DNA of 64,000 nt from Diphasiastrum complanatum (Eukaryota; Streptophyta; Lycopodiopsida; Lycopodiales; Lycopodiaceae): the NCBI GenBank assembly GCA_029204225.1, contig CM055095.1, positions 49,608,841 to 49,672,840 on the forward strand, given 5' to 3'. The notes beneath the pieces are model-generated. The model saw nothing but the letters and a program-made list of their open reading frames with translations, was not told the DNA's origin and ran no database searches. Made by a program: the position numbers and the translations under genes. Positions 34,298-46,433 of the stretch are shown in pieces (position 1 is the stretch's first letter; each line of letters starts with the position of its first letter).

Positions 34298-37203
34298 ATG
34301 CATTATAATTCCTTTTTGATCGTCATGTCTTCTACCGATACTTCCCAGTCTCCGCGCTATACTATCCATCGTGATGTCCCATCTGCAACGGACATCATGA
34401 TTCTTCCTAGCACAAGCATGGTCATTCAGTGGATGACCCTTGCGGAGCCTCTACTCACTGCAATAGGTATTCATGAGAAAGCCTTTTTGGGTCATATCAA
34501 TGTGGATTTCATCACTCTTGCCTTCAGTATGTGGAAGGAAGAGAAATCCAAATTCTATATCACCTTCCAGGGAGCCACACACAAGGTGCGCGTCACTGAG
34601 GCCGCACTTGCAACTTTAGAAATATCATCTGTTACGCAGGCCTCACCCAATCACAAGCACGCCAAACAGGCCATCAAGCCATTTATTGACCTCACCAACG
34701 ATCTGCACTGGACTAATGATGGCTACCTTTTGAAAGCCATCACTGAGCCTTCCATCCACGCAGCTACCCAGCTATTGAATAATTTCCTGATGGTTGGCAA
34801 CCTCAGGAGAGACCGCATCACATCTCAAATCCTTCACAAGATAGTGGAGTCCCACACTAAGTTGGCCAAAGCCCCTCTTCAACCATATAACTGGTTCAAG
34901 ACTGTTTCTGGTGAGCTCAATTGAGCTATTAAGGCTAATACTAATCAGTAGTTCGTCGCTGGCTCTTTATTGTCCCTCTTAGCCACTTCTCACCTAGAAA
35001 ACAGAATCCATGGCTTCCACCTGGATTCTGTGCTTTCGGTTTACGAAGAAGCATCAACAGAATCATCTCATCAGGCCTCAAGTTCTCATAGTCGTCGTCG
35101 TCCACGCAGCGAGATCGTAATTCCTGACTCGTCACGACGTCGCACTAGGCATACCTCGTCAGCTACGCTTCCACCCCCTATTGTTGTTCGCACTGAACTT
35201 CCCATTCCCCTTGCCTCTGATGCTTCCCTCGCCTCTGATCCCATACAAGGACAATTTGTGACCATTGGACCTACCATTCCCATCACAGTTGCCCAGGCTG
35301 CCTCACCCCCGCACACCAAAGCAACCTCACCCAACACATAGTTCTTCATGGATATGTTCAATGATTTCGACCCCCTTGGGGCCACCGAAATCTTTGAAAT
35401 GCCCTAGAGCCCAGCGCCCTTTGAACCCCAATCCCCTGGAAGAGGATTTGGTCATATCCATGAATCTACTATTGGTGTCGAAGATGCCAGTCAACAACCA
35501 CTCACACAGGGTAGCCCAGCCACACTTCGGGTTGACACAACTGTAAAGTCACCAAAGCAGTTCGACACCACGGTGCCTGAAGGGTTTGAAACAGAGGATA
35601 CTTTTGAAGAAGAAGAGACCGTGGCACCTATTCCACGCCTAGCAAGGACAGTACCATCAGGTTCTCTTGTTGCTACCACCTCCACAACCGTAGATTCTGG
35701 TGATGCTCTAGGGTTGTTTTCAAGCCTTGGGCAAGTGATCCAGTCTATGCTGGATAAGAAGAAGGAAATGGAACAGAGGATCTCTGATCTAGGATCTGAA
35801 AACACTCTAATCAGCCAGAGATTGTCCAACTAGATCGAGAGTTAAAGATAGCCAAACAACATGAAGATAAGGCTGAAAGTGAAAAGAAATTGGCCCAGCA
35901 ACAAGCTGATAGCTTGGAAACCTACATCAGCTCCCTGCAAAATGCCCTGACAACCGCACAGGATCATGTAGATAAGGCAGTGCAAGATGCCAAGCAACAG
36001 GTGCAACTGCTGAAGGGGCAATTACAGATGGCCGAACAAGATCGCACATGGCTTCAAGGTGAATTGGATGTGACCACCCTTGAGCGTGATGCCTATCTGC
36101 AAATGCAAATATCCGATCATCCGGTCACATCGACGGAGATTGCGTATTTATTCAAGAAAGTGACAACATACAAAGTGGCCCTTCAGGGATTCCAAGGCCG
36201 CTTTGATAGGTTCAAAGGAGCAGCTTCAACCGAGTTGGCAAAGGCAAAAGAGACCATCACCGGCTATGAAAAAGCAGCCGCTCAAGTGTTGGAAGCCGGA
36301 CCACAAATCCCCATCCCGGTCATGCCGCAGTTCTCCCCTTCGCGCCAAGAAGCTATACAAATGGATACAGGGATTGATTCTAGCAGATCAACCGCCAACC
36401 ATACCGGCAGTACAAGCGGGTCCATCCTCATCAAGGACAAGACATTTATTCAGAAGGCCCATCAGCGTCGAGGACCAGATCTAGACCTTCTTAAAGCAAC
36501 ATCCGCATGAGTCCTCGCGTGGTGGATGGGCTCCGAGATAGAGGCCGACAAAGAATTGGACAAAATACCTGCATTGGGAGAGCAGTCGACATGGAGAATC
36601 ACGATTTTTGAGAAAACTCCGGAATCAATTAGGAGTTACGTCGCTAGCCCTCGCCAGTTGCGGGTAGATCCTTATTACGTGCCAATGCCGCGAAGACATA
36701 AATGGAAAGATTTGGGATTGGCTATGGACAAAATCACTATCCATACGCCCAATTGGCCAATCATCCATCAGCCTTACAGTTGGAACATTTCAGTGGACTT
36801 CCACTGTGCCTTACAAGCATATCAGAGAGAGTATGTCCACTCTCCGGATCCAACGGTGCGACAATCGGCAATGTTTGCTAAAGATCTAACTCTATTGGCG
36901 TCAGTGGCAACCAAATGGGACGATTGCCTTCCTACCCTGGCATTCGATCCAAATAAGTCGATGGCCTTAGAGCAAATTAAAGATCAGCTGCCGATTGTTC
37001 GACTGTATTTTTGCGCAGCTATGATGGGAGGCTCTTGGGAATCCCGCTTCACCTCATGGACAACTTCCAAGTGGATTGTCGGAGCCCACCGTTGTTTCCT
37101 GCCACACAACTTGGATTTCAATACTGCACGCCTTGACTTTATGGAGAAGGTGCAGTATTATTTAGTTAAGATTCGACGCAAAGCCAATAAAAGTCCCCAA
37201 TAA
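34298..37203 (+). pseudogene. ORF-X copy A: long gypsy-associated 3' ORF of unknown function
   Basis: About 970 codons with three stops (34922, near 35339, 36508) and one frameshift (between 35833 and 35890). The N-terminal part (34298-34924, 208 residues) has an AFLGHINVDFITLAFSMW ... FYITFQGATHKVRVTEAAL pattern that recalls plant mobile domains of TE-derived proteins; this is a weak, pattern-level likeness. A Pro/Ser/Thr-rich linker follows (35000-35700), then a heptad-rich coiled coil (about 35740-36100). The C-terminal domain (36526-37203) is Trp/Pro-rich, with WDDCLPTLAFD, GGSWESRF and LDFMEKVQYYL. It ends 34 bp before a polypurine tract and LTR and is duplicated at 4650-5774. It is not gag or pol; its role in the element is unknown. 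Confidence 0.7.
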
Positions 37204-37237
37204 CTGCATATTGCAGGTGTCGTGGGACCGCCACCAG

Positions 37238-37253
37238 TTTTGGTGGGGGATAC
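37238..37253 (+). other. Polypurine tract
   Basis: TTTTGGTGGGGGATAC directly precedes an LTR start TGTTGGAGG; nearly identical to 5809-5824. Confidence 0.75.
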
Positions 37254-37335
37254 TGTTGGAGGATTTGCGGATCCCAAGGCAACCCTAACCCTAGTTAGTA
37301 AGTGAGAGGAATTTGGCACCCTGCGTGTGTGCATG
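37254..37335 (+). repeat. Start of an ORF-X-family LTR, truncated
   Basis: Matches the first ~85 bp of the LTR at 5825 (TGTTGGAGG..., AACCCTAGTTAGTAAG, GAATTTGGCACCCTG), then breaks off where copia gag sequence begins. Confidence 0.7.
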
Positions 37336-37344
37336 AGATGATGA

Positions 37345-38171
37345 AGTCGACGAAGCGTCTTGAATTCTTTGATTATCTTCTTGCAACAACGTAGTGATAA
37401 CTCTGTTAAGAGTCAAATCTGAGTGTGTCGATATGATCATCACCTAGTTCTCATATGTAGAGGGCAAGCTTGAAAGCAATGTCATGATTGTGTCTTGATC
37501 TCTCCATGACTGATCCGACAGCGGCCATCTATTGCAAGAGATTCTTAAACTGGATAACGTGATTATGAATCACCATTCGACATTTTGAGGGTGAAGAATT
37601 TTTTTCATATATGTAACTTAGAAGCTATGTCCCTCACATCATATAGTGAGCTCAAGATGTCACATACTTCTTTCAAAGTTTGAGCCTCAGCTATGTGACC
37701 AATCTGAGTGCTAATATATTGAGAATAATAAGCGCAAAAGCTTTATTAGTCCTTCGACTTCCATTTTGAGTCAATTGTGTCATCTTCAGTCCTTTTCTGT
37801 ACCTGTGACAACATCTCACAACTCATTGGCGATTAGCAAGGTCTTCATCTTAAATTTTCACAAGTAGTAATTGGATCCATTTAGCTTGTCTGCGATAAGA
37901 CTGGCTTTACTTTGAGAATCCATCTGGAACTTTATTCTGTTAATATATCGATGATGTTAAGAGAGAGATACTGTGCTCTGTTACAATTGGAAATCAACTA
38001 TCTGATATTGAAATTTGATACCACAAATTGACGAATATGATACTGTGAAAAGTATCAAATAATATCGACTTGATATCACAAAAGATATCAAGTATTAGAG
38101 CCTTGGTATAACATATCGCTCTGATATCATGAAGGTACGCTATGATATTATATATTAGAGCTTTGATACCA
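37345..38171 (-). pseudogene. Ty1/copia gag pseudogene with primer site
   Basis: In shifting frames the minus strand shows LIILNISTQIGHIAEAQTL, KEVCDILSSLYDVRDIASKL and related gag (UBN2-type) text, broken by many stops. The primer site TGGTATCAAAGC is at 38171-38160 on the same strand, after a CCAACA LTR end. The LTR beyond is replaced by a plus-strand copia fragment from 38203. Confidence 0.6.
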
Positions 38172-38202
38172 TGTTGGAAAGAAGTTAGATTCTACTAGTT
38201 CT

Positions 38203-39403
38203 AAGCCTATCTCTGTTGGATACTCTTCGAATCATAAGGCTTATAGGATCTATAATCCAATGACTAAGAATATTACAACGAGTAGAGATGTTTTTTTTCT
38301 TGAAGATTAGTTTGTTGATTTCAAGGGAAAGGAGAAAGTTAAAACTGTTGAATCCATACATGAGATGGCATCAAGTTTGAATCTCAACTCTACTTTAATC
38401 AATGATTCAGAAGCAGACAGCTCAACACAACTGTAGTAGTAGCTGAATACACAAGTTCTTCAAAGATCGGCTCAACAAAGAATTCCTCCTAATAGATTTA
38501 TCAACAATGCCATAGCCACTTGTTATTCTGTCGAGGAGCTAGTCAACTATTTAGAGGCTCTAGTCCATATACAGATCAGTGGAAGTTAGCAATGGATAGA
38601 GAGTATTAATCTCTCATTAAGAACTAGACATGTACTATTACCAACCTACCAGTCGGTAAAAATATTATTTCTTGCAAGTGGGTTTATCGAATTAGGTACA
38701 AATTAGATGGATCAATTGATCAATGGAAGGCAAGGCTAGTTGCTAGAGAATTTTCTCAAATATTGAATGTTGATTATTCAAAAACTTTTAGTTCTGTGGT
38801 AAACATTCGTCAATGATACTTTTACTTTCATTTGCAATAATGATAGATTTGAAAATTCATTAGATGGATGTACAAACAACATTTTTACATGCTGTGATTG
38901 AAGAAGATATTTATATGTCTCAACCCGAAGGTTGTGGGCTGGATGGAAACACCCATCATGTATGCAAGCTTCAAAAAGCTCTCTATGGGCTTAAACAGTT
39001 GTCTCATGTTTGGTTTCGTCGAATCAACGAATTCTTTATTCAACAAGACTTTATACCAAGTTCGGCTGATTGTAATGTCTATTACAAATCAATGGATTCA
39101 TCTTTCATCATCATGACATTATATGTTGGTGAGACATTACTTTTTAGTAATGACATTTGAATGCTAAAGGATGTCAAAAAGATGTTGTCGAAGGAATTTG
39201 ACATGGTAGATTTAGAAGAGGCCCATTTCTGCCTTGGTTTACAAAATTTTAGAGATTGTGATCACAAATTAATTTACATCAATCAACAAAGATACATTCA
39301 CAACTTGTTATTCATGCACTGCAAACTATCCAAGTTTCCAATGGATCCAGGTCCGAAATATTCGAAGGACCAATGTCCTCGATCTTTCAAAAAAGTCAAG
39401 TAG
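38203..39403 (+). pseudogene. Ty1/copia integrase C-terminus and reverse transcriptase, broken
   Basis: Starts with integrase C-terminal text (VGYSSNHKAYRIYNP, TTSRDVFF). The RT follows: NIISCKWVYRIRYKLDGSI, KARLVAREFSQ, MDVQTTFLHAVIEEDIYMSQ, KLQKALYGLKQ, FIIMTLYVGETLLFS, and QRYIHNLL further on. The catalytic box YVDD reads YVGE (39122-39133), so both aspartates are lost. Stops lie near 38590-38630, 38815 and 39160. RNase H is absent. It joins a minus-strand copia gag head to head. Confidence 0.8.
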
Positions 39404-41525
39404 ATAAAACAATATACAGTAACCGATTTCCATAAAGTAATCTAAAGGAGTCTTATTAATTGTGAAGGGTTCTCAATGTAGATTCCATGTCTTGCTCCTT
39501 CAAGTACTTCTTCTCAAGCGCTTGTAAACAATCTCAAGAGCATTGATCCATCCTAAGGTTTTCATTCATTTTTCTAGCTATAAAAGAAAGCATCCAAGTA
39601 CTGCATCTCAAGCATCTACACAATAGTCTCATGAGCATTAGTCCATGCCTAAAGAGGAAAGCTGAGGCAGCAAAAGGGTATGCCATGATTGAAGCATCTT
39701 ATTCCTTAGTTTAGGTCTAGTCTAAAAGAAAATTATACGATATTATATATGAGGTTAAATTTGTCACGATTTAGAACATAGCTAGAGCACTAACAAAAGG
39801 TGTTGAGCAACCATGCAAAAGCAAAGTGCACGTTCACACCCAAGGCGTGTCTGCAATACACATGCTAGTTTAAAATGCATGTGGTCACCAGTCCACACGA
39901 TCCTATTCAGCTATTACCAAAGTTAGGTCCATTCCCTATTTCCAAATTAACCCCCTAAGGTCCAAACCATTTAGGGTCATGATACTATTCATATCAAAAA
40001 ATTGTGTAGATTGATAAAGAACCAACAATCATCAAAGGCAAAAACAAAAAAAAGTTAAAACTACTCCAAAACCATCATGATGCTAAGATTAGAGAACAAT
40101 TCCCAACTGATAAATTTCAAGTAGGATCCCATTAGGTTGGTAATGCACAATAAATTTATGTCAGAATAACCTAATGGATTGAGATCAAAAAATATTTTTA
40201 CCATGTGAGGGAACATATCATAAATCTATACTTACAAAAAAAACAATAGTAATATGTTGTGCATAACAGATCAAGCCGTTGTGAAAAATTATGCTTTCTC
40301 TCCATGGAAAAAGCTTTGGTTTCATTCAATCCAGAAAAATCCAAATGACAACTAATCATTGAATGTCCTATGATAGCTCTTTGTAAAAAAAAACGCATGT
40401 ACACTTTTTCGTGGAGTAAATTAAAAACAATAACAGACATGCAAGATCATAAATTAAAAAAGATGTAAAATCCAAGAAAGAGATAGTCAATGCTTTTCTC
40501 ACACGTTAATTAGGCAGGTAATGTAGAAAAAAATGGATCTACATGGTTTTGTGAGCTTGTGATAAGAGTATATACTTTATACTCTTGTTCTCATGCATAT
40601 CAAAGATTCTACAACAAATCATGGTGCAAGCACTCATAAAAAGTAAAGAATATGACATGTACAAAATATATTAATAAATCTCAAGATGAGATATTGAATA
40701 TGCCAATTCCATTAAAAAGTTTTGGATTTTGTAAGGCCAAGATTCTATCTAATTTGAGAAATAAGTGATTAAACATTCATGCCTGTCATATGATTATGTA
40801 TTGGTATAATTTTTGCTATATATATATGTATGTAATTAACTTATCAACAGAAATAACCATGAATGACTACTACATGATTGTGAACTATTTGTAACACATG
40901 ATTGGACATGGTTGTGAGTCATGGTTGAGTCCTATGGCAATCATTGAAAAATCTAAAAACATCATATTATGGCCTTCCCATTTCATACACATGCACATGT
41001 ACTATCTCATACTCTTATGACTATTTTATGCCAAAATGATCTTTTATAAAAAAAACCATCAATACCAATGCATCAAATCATTTATCTCTTCAACAAATAT
41101 TGACATGTTCACTAGGGCTTGCAAGGCATCACCAATCCATCCATCATGAGGTAAATAATATTATAAGCAAAAACTGTCATTAATGTTTTACTTGGTTATA
41201 ATGAATTAGTTGATATGTAGTTATGCTAATGAAAGTGCTGAACGAAAATGTACCTTAGGCCATCCATGTTCTGTTCGTGTAGAAGAACATATATACCACC
41301 TTGTACATGTCTTCACTAAAATAAAATAATCTTCTATTAAAAAAAAGACCAATTTTCAAGTGGATGATAACACTAATGCTTAGGTATATCATTGCTTTGT
41401 TTGTATCCTCAATTAGTTGTACTAGCATACTTTATGTAGAAATTTACATATAATGAGTAACAAGCCAAGCATAAACGTGAAGCATATGGCTCCTACACGA
41501 CAATAGCGTAGTGGCTAGGGTTTGA
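39404..41525. other. Intergenic stretch, nothing firm recognised
   Basis: AT-rich with no clear coding signature. The first 400 bases may be decayed copia 3' sequence (a GYAMIEASYSLV-like RNase H echo near 39680-39720), but this is too weak to call. Confidence 0.4.
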
Positions 41526-41526
41526 G

Positions 41527-41588
<62 letters not shown>

Positions 41589-41590
41589 TT
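41526..41590. repeat. (TG)n microsatellite
   Basis: About 30 TG units, followed by short imperfect GTGTGTT and CACACA runs. Confidence 0.95.
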
Positions 41591-42296
41591 TGTGCGCACA
41601 CACACATGTGCATGTGTGTGTGCATGCACAATAGCAACTCTTACCCACTCAACCAACATGTATATAAGTCTTGATTAAATGTCTAGCTACTTTTAAAAGC
41701 CAAGTAGAGGGATCATGTGGTTGTCAATATTTTCATGTGAGTCCTACATTGAGGCAGATGTCTAGGGATTATAGGCTAGCTGTATTGCGTAGAATGGACT
41801 TAACCTCCACTAGCCATGTTAAAGCTTGTAAAAGGTCCTAGCCTTTCCCATTTAGAAACTCACTTGTCATTTGTGAAAAAACTTCTTCAATAAGCTTTAT
41901 TAACTCTCCCATATGACATGTGCCTCTGATAATTGTTTTGAATAAACTAGGTGCCCTAGGAGAGCACAATTTCTTGATTGTCATGGTCTTCAATTTAGCA
42001 CACACAGATTCATGATCCAACAAGTGATGTTCCTACAATATATAACCCTACTTCTGACATGGTTATCACAATGATTGTAGTACTCTTATCACCTAATCAC
42101 ATGAAAATTTTGAGCTACTCTACATCTCTCACATAGTTCCAAGTTACAAACCATGTCATTGAACTAGAGCTGCACAAGGGAACTGTTTTTATTGTATGAC
42201 ATATTATACCATCCTTTAGAACAATAGTTTTTCAACATAAACATAAAATTGTAAATTACATTACTCCACTGCAAGATTTTCAAATTTGTTGAAAAG

Positions 42297-42328
<32 letters not shown>

Positions 42329-42587
42329 TACCACTTTCTCTTGGCCATTGACATTGGAAAGTTGATTTATTTCCTCTGTTTTTAGGTCTAGATTTAGATT
42401 TGTCCTCCTTCACTTTCAGCTAGAATTTGAGATGGGCCTTTACCTTTTTATAGATATTATGGCCATCACATCCACGCTGCTGCTAGAACACCTATAAACC
42501 GAAATGGTTCTGGACCTAGCCGAAGAGACAAAGACAGGGACATTGTAGTACCCAAAGAATCTCCCAGGAGATCAACAAGAGAATGAA
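41591..42587. other. Intergenic stretch with a poly-C tract
   Basis: No coding motif was seen apart from the start of the copia fragment at the right edge. A C run of about 30 bases sits at 42299-42328. Confidence 0.5.
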
Positions 42588-43474
42588 GAGCACCAACCAA
42601 ATTCATGTCAGGCAGCTCGGCTTCAACATTCGAAGAGTTTTGTGGATTTAGTGACGAACCACAAACATTCGAGAAAGCCATCGATAGTCTAGACAAGGAC
42701 AAATGGATCCAATCCATGAATGAGAAAATTGAATCCATGAAGAAGAGTGAGGTGTGGACACTGCAGCCAGTGCCAGACAAGTGAAAAACAGTGCAATGCA
42801 AATGGGTATACAATCTCAAGTATGGACCGAATGGAAATGTTTTGAAATAAAAAGCCAGATTTGTAGCGAAGGGATTCTCTCAAAAGTACAGCATCGACTA
42901 CATTGAGACCTTCTCTCCAGTGGTGAAACATGCGTCCTTACGCCTATTCTTTGCATATGCAGCTGCATATGACCTCATGATTCACATAGTTGATGAGAAG
43001 ACAACATTCTTACATGGCAAGCTAGATGAAGAAGTCTATATGTACCAACCTTTAGGCTTCATCTATGAATCAACCTATGCATGTCAAATGCACACGATTA
43101 TCTATGGTTTGAAGCAATCTGCACGACAATGGTATAAGAAGAAAGATCATGCCCTATGATCCATTTTGAGCCACTGATGGCTAATTACAATGTTTATGTA
43201 AGGATCACAGATGGGAAGATCATCATTGTTGCTATGTACATGGACGACACACTAATACTATGCAGAAGCGAAGAACTAATTGTCGAAGTGAAGAGAGAGA
43301 TCTCCAAAACATTTCGAGATAATAGACCTAGGAGAAGCCAGATGTTATCTAGGCTTGCAAATCGACCGTGACTATGACAAAGGGAAGCTATACCTTCATA
43401 AGTTAAGGTACATCCAAAAAATCTTAGATGATTTTGGGATGACAGATTGCAAAGGGACAAACACCCCAATGCTT
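42588..43474 (+). pseudogene. Ty1/copia reverse transcriptase pseudogene
   Basis: RT text in order: AIDSLDKDKWIQSMNEKIES (entry), CKWVYNLKYGPNGNV, RFVAKGFSQKYSIDYIETFSPVV, YDLMIHIVDEKTTFLHGKLDEEVYM, IIYGLKQSARQWY, then an intact YMDD box (YMDDTLILC, about 43235-43260) and YLHKLRYIQKILDDFGM. Stops at 42782-42784, 42848-42850 and 43157, and a frameshift near 43320, break it. It is cut at 43475 by a non-coding LTR element. Confidence 0.85.
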
Positions 43475-44079
43475 GCGAGTAACATCCATTTCAAGCAAGC
43501 GGTCTAACTTACATCAGAATTAACCAACTGAAAGCTTCGTCACGAGCACTGGAAGCCAACCTGGTGCCACGCCAGACCGGACAGCCATAAACGGGTAACT
43601 TCCACCCAAGCAAGCCATCCAACTCAGCTGATAGGTTAGAGCCTGTTCCCGAAGAGCTTAACCCATTCACGTTCATGCAAGGAACACTCAGAACCACAAG
43701 CCGCGACAGATATGGAAACAACTAGTTCTTGGACCAAATGGTCCCGACAGCATACCACTGGCATCCCGGGATACGACCCTCAACTATGTGCCAGATCAAA
43801 AAGTTTGAAGCGGCCTTACAACTGGCACTTTTACCGAACACTGAAACCCAGAAGATAATCAGAGTCAGTTTGAGAAAAATCCCACTTTGTTAATAAATCT
43901 GAGAAGGTTACATTTCAAGTGTGTGACCGACCCTAGTCTCTGAGGCGCTGCTGGACTCTGGTCACAGTGGCACTAGGAGCGGCGTTGGCATCGGTGGCGC
44001 TGGAAGCAGCAGGGGCGCTGCTGGCGCCGGGGACAATGCTGACGCTGGCAATAAAGCTTGTAAAGGTAACTTTACAACA
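43475..44079 (-). repeat. Family R 3' LTR, truncated
   Basis: Matches the first half of the 1.2-kb LTR, including the GGCGCC-rich block at about 43945-44050, and starts (minus strand) TGTTGTAAAG at 44079. The copia fragment replaces its last ~500 bp. Confidence 0.8.
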
Positions 44080-44093
44080 TCCACTCCACCTTT
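44080..44093 (-). other. Family R polypurine tract
   Basis: The minus strand reads AAAGGTGGAGTGGA right before the LTR start TGTTGTAAAG; the same arrangement is found at 58709-58722. Confidence 0.7.
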
Positions 44094-46418
44094 ATAAAAT
44101 CTGATGTCCTCATCAGATATTAAATTAAAGTAAAGGTGTCTCCCAATTAAAACTAACTATACATTTAAGCTACTGGGCATAGTACTCAATTTACTAGCCA
44201 CTTTTTATTAACATCAAAGCTGGCACACCACAAGTCGGAGGCTCAGCTTGTTCTTTGAAAAAATACATAACCTGAAAATATCACTTTGTCTGGGAAAAGC
44301 ATAGATTTTATATCGCTTACGTAAAACCCAAGATCCTTATTAACTGGTGACAGAGGCCTTTTTTGAGAAATGTTTGTCCCTGTTGCTTCTGACTTATGAC
44401 TTTGGACCTCCTTTGAGCTCCTGATTTGTCCTTGATGCACTTTGTGTTGAGCTCCCTGAGCTCTAGATTTGATTAGTTCTGCACAAGTATCAGGGCTCCT
44501 GAGCCGAAGGATTTATCGTTAGATTGCCACTTTATGGTCCACTTCGTGCCTTGATGCTTTTTGCACCTTGATTTCTCTCCTTGTCCCAACCTGATCTTGA
44601 TACTTTTCCTTTTTGGCTCTTTAAGATAGGCAAAGATTGAGTACTCCACAACGCACCTCTCACTTAGCTTGAAGTAGTTGTCTTTGAATCAGCCCAAATG
44701 TAACCATTGACCACATGGAGAGCCAAGGGGTCACACCAAATTGATCCGCATACGAACTATCTCTTCGCGTTTGTTTGAAGCACCATGTCCGTCGTCGCGC
44801 AAAACTTGACTTTCACAATTCCATCACTGGTCAGTTGTCTCACAGTCAAAACAAGAAGTGTACATCTAGCTTGGCTTCAAGTAGCTCTCTTTGAATCAGA
44901 CACATGCACCCAGAGTTTGCACTAGTCCGATTTCAATACGAACTGTCCCTTAGCATCCGTTCGAAGTACCAAGTCTCTCGTGCAAGACTCAACTTTCACA
45001 GTTCTTCGTTGATCAACTGCTTTACACGTAGCACAAGTCACCGTACTCATTATGTCTCCTCATCATTGCTGGTTCAGAGAAAGCCTATAACAGGCTTTCC
45101 TTTCCTCAATACTTGTCAACTTATTAGATCCAAAGTTCAGCAGTCTCCTCATGTGAGTATGGCTAGGTCACCTTGAATTTGCCCCCGTTTGATCAACTTT
45201 CATTCAAAATTTGCCCCAAGAGAGAGGTGTGTGTGATAGCTCCCCTCTGCTCATAAAATCAGTTGACCGGACTTAGAGTAGAGTTCTTTGGACAAAAAGC
45301 CTTTCCAGCACTTTGCTTTCCATCTGCTAGGATTATGGCTTGATCCAACTTGTTGCCAATCTCTGAAGAGGATTCTAGTCTTTTCCCTTTGTGGAAAATA
45401 CCCAACTGATACTGGATATCACCCATGCTGATACTAGTCTTTCCCCTTTGAGTTTCAGTTCCGAGGGTGGCCGTCCCAAATGAAGACCAACTGCTCCATA
45501 GAAGATCTCCCCTGAAATTGCCCTTTCCAACTTTTGACTTCCTGCTTGCGTCTGGTGGGCATTGTCGCAAATGAAACTAACCCAAGAAACAGGCTAGCCA
45601 TCCATCCTTTGCAAACATTGAGTCGTCTCGTTGATGTTCACGTGCAAGTACTTAAACTGCAAATCCGCCCCACAGATTCTGTAGTCTTCTTTGTTTGATG
45701 ATATCAGCCTTCAAAAGAAAGGTTCCTTCTCGAGCCATCAGCTCCTTGTATCACAAGCAATCATGCAAACCAGGCAAAGCACGAGTACTAAGACTCGCCA
45801 CAAATACATACAAGCAAGACACTCAGGCAGGTTTACTAACAGGTAACAAAGACAAGGTCCCCCTTTGAGATAGCCCTGCCAAAGGACCTTTGCCTAGCCG
45901 CGCCCATACAGAATGATAACTGAATCAGCCCACAGAGAACACCCATTCAACTATCCGTGCTTTCACCATTAAGCAGCACATTGCCTCAGTCACGCCCCAC
46001 CAACTCTGGCCGATAGCCCTTATAGCTAAACGATTGGTAGCTATCCCGCACCAGCAGGTAATCACCCATTCTTTACACCCGAATTCGAGCAGCATCTGTG
46101 TATCAATGGTTAACCTGTACAATTCGAATATGTTGCCCCGCACCACACAAGGCACAGACCATGCTTACACCAATCTAATGGCAGCACACTACCTCATCTG
46201 TCCTACGTGCAGACAGCGCCAGGCCAGAACCGCGAGAACTGACCATGCTTACACCTCAAGGACAACACCTTGACTCATCAAGTCCCCCGTTCTGCTGACC
46301 ACCCCGACCATGGACGCACCCGTGCTTCCACTGCGGGTAGCACCTTGCACAACAGTTGTCTTGATGAACACCAAACAATGGCCATTTTCATGAGATCTGC
46401 AGAGTTGATCGGCCAGTC

Positions 46419-46431
46419 GGCTCTAATACCA
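46419..46431 (-). other. Family R primer binding site
   Basis: TGGTATTAGAGCC on the minus strand, two bases after the LTR end GCTACA. Copy 2 has TGGTATCAGAGCC at the same place (48373-48385). Confidence 0.75.
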
Positions 46432-46433
46432 CA

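Noticed and set aside
42466-42931. Minus-strand membrane-like frames
   Set aside because: They are antisense shadows of a copia RT pseudogene on the plus strand.
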